Source of the DNA: A37T11 sp964546645
GTDB taxonomy: Bacteria > Bacteroidota > Bacteroidia > Sphingobacteriales > Sphingobacteriaceae
Assembly (NCBI GenBank): GCA_964546645.1
Contig: CAZJKM010000067.1
Location: forward strand, 1 to 14,833
Direction of reading: 5' to 3'
DNA: 14,833 nucleotides
The notes beneath the pieces are model-generated. The model was given only the letters and a program-made list of their open reading frames with translations, made no database searches and was not told the DNA's origin. Shown one piece after another: positions 14,058 through 14,833 of the stretch; within the stretch, counting starts at the first letter, position 1; each line of letters starts with the position of its first letter. Position numbers and translations under genes: made by a program.

Positions 14058-14833
14058 ATGCAGCCAAAAATCATAGCTAATTACAGCGGTATCATACTGT
14101 TATTGTGTGGCATCGTAGCCGGCAGCATTGCCGGACTGCTTGCCCCTGGTGCGGCACTTTATTTAAAGCCGTTGGGTGATATATTCCTGAACCTGCTTTT
14201 TACGGCTGTCATTCCTTTGATTTTTTTCGCAATTGCTTCAGCTGTTTCCGATATCCGGGCAGAGAACAGGCTGGGGCGTATACTATTAGTGATGGCAGCT
14301 GTTTTTCTGACTACCATTGTTATAGCCGCCGTAGCAACCATCGTAGCCTATTGGTTATTCCCTTTTGCCGGTCAGGCAGCCGTGTATGATACCGGACCGG
14401 CAGCGGCGACGTTGGGAGAGGAGGATAGCTGGGGAAACAGAGCAGTGAATTTTCTGACAGTCGGCGAATTTTCCCGGATCCTTTCGCGCGAGCACATGCT
14501 GGCCTTTATTATTTTTTCATTTCTGGTGGGGATCGCAGCCATGCGTTCCGGTCCGGCTGCCAACGCTTTCAGGGATTTCCTGCGGTCAGGAAATGAAGTC
14601 ATGAAGACCCTGCTGCTATTACTGATGAAAGCAGCACCGATAGGTTTAGGGGCTTATTTCGCTTTTCAGGTCAGTACAGTGGGCCCCGAATTGTTCGGTA
14701 TCTATGGTAAGCCACTTGGGTTTTATTATTTGTTCGGGGTATTTTATTTCGTCGTATTCTTCAGCCTCTATGCAGCAGTGGCAGGGGGTAGAAAAGGGAT
14801 AACCACGTATTGGAAAAACAATATATTCCCGTC
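14058..14833 (+). CDS. Dicarboxylate/amino acid:cation symporter (3' partial)
   Basis: The frame stays open to the window end, giving 258 residues; full members of this family (DAACS, Pfam SDF, SLC1-like) have about 400-430. They move C4-dicarboxylates, glutamate or aspartate into the cell with sodium ions or protons. Hydrophobic segments fall at about 10-30, 42-66, 76-103, 148-165, 183-208 and 220-245. The stretch GDIFLNLLFTAVIPLIFFAIASAVSDI at 40-66 matches the conserved second transmembrane region, and KAAPIGLGAYFA resembles the APIG(V/L)F motif. The substrate-binding hairpins lie beyond the window, so the substrate is open. ATG at 14058 is the first usable start in this frame, as the ATGs at 14047 and 14050 are in other frames. 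Probably co-transcribed with trxB. Confidence 0.88.
   Translation, partial: MQPKIIANYSGIILLLCGIVAGSIAGLLAPGAALYLKPLGDIFLNLLFTAVIPLIFFAIASAVSDIRAENRLGRILLVMAAVFLTTIVIAAVATIVAYWLFPFAGQAAVYDTGPAAATLGEEDSWGNRAVNFLTVGEFSRILSREHMLAFIIFSFLVGIAAMRSGPAANAFRDFLRSGNEVMKTLLLLLMKAAPIGLGAYFAFQVSTVGPELFGIYGKPLGFYYLFGVFYFVVFFSLYAAVAGGRKGITTYWKNNIFP

Noticed and set aside
13613..14074. 153-codon open frame antisense to trxB
   Set aside because: trxB is unambiguous on the + strand, and the antisense product has no domain features or start context.

Overview
The window looks like chromosomal DNA of a member of the Bacteroidota, most likely Chitinophagaceae or close kin. This rests on type IX secretion (T9SS) parts (a gliding-motility-type C-terminal sorting domain, PorP/SprF, a PorE-like OmpA protein), promoter boxes of the Bacteroidota TAnnTTTG type, weak Shine-Dalgarno sites, and futalosine-pathway menaquinone genes. 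The genus assignment is inference.

Layout. (1) Positions 1-5645, + strand, form a cell-surface module. It holds the 3' end of a large adhesin-like protein made of near-identical 124-residue DUF11 repeats with a T9SS sorting domain, then a PorP/SprF outer-membrane protein, then a TPR/beta-propeller/CRD/OmpA protein resembling PorE, then a small unknown protein. (2) Positions 5710-6234, +, carry a type 1 isopentenyl-diphosphate isomerase (GTG start), whose stop codon abuts the stop of the convergent hom gene. (3) Positions 9855 down to 6235, - strand, are a methionine-synthesis operon metY-metX-hom, which makes homoserine, acylates it and sulfhydrylates it to homocysteine. (4) The 557-base gap at 9856-10412 is not empty. 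On the - strand it encodes a long metY leader with a promoter, a 5' GAAA-capped hairpin, a well-formed SAM-I (S-box) riboswitch, a 41-codon leader ORF ending in the cysteine-rich tail MCGRFCC, and further hairpins before metY. (5) Positions 10413-12962, +, are a tight operon of mqnE, a histidine phosphatase and mqnA (futalosine menaquinone pathway). (6) Positions 13106-14833, +, are thioredoxin reductase followed 7 bases later by a dicarboxylate/amino-acid:cation symporter that runs off the window end.

How it works together. Homoserine made by Hom is acylated by MetX, and MetY adds sulfide to give homocysteine, the direct precursor of methionine and SAM. The leader appears able to sense SAM (aptamer) and, as a hypothesis, cysteine supply (ribosome stalling on the Cys codons of the leader ORF). 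These are the end product and the competing sulfur sink of the same pathway. This two-sensor leader is the most interesting object in the window. MqnE, which consumes SAM, is transcribed divergently from the same gap. No RNA genes for tRNA or rRNA, no insertion sequences and no CRISPR arrays were seen.
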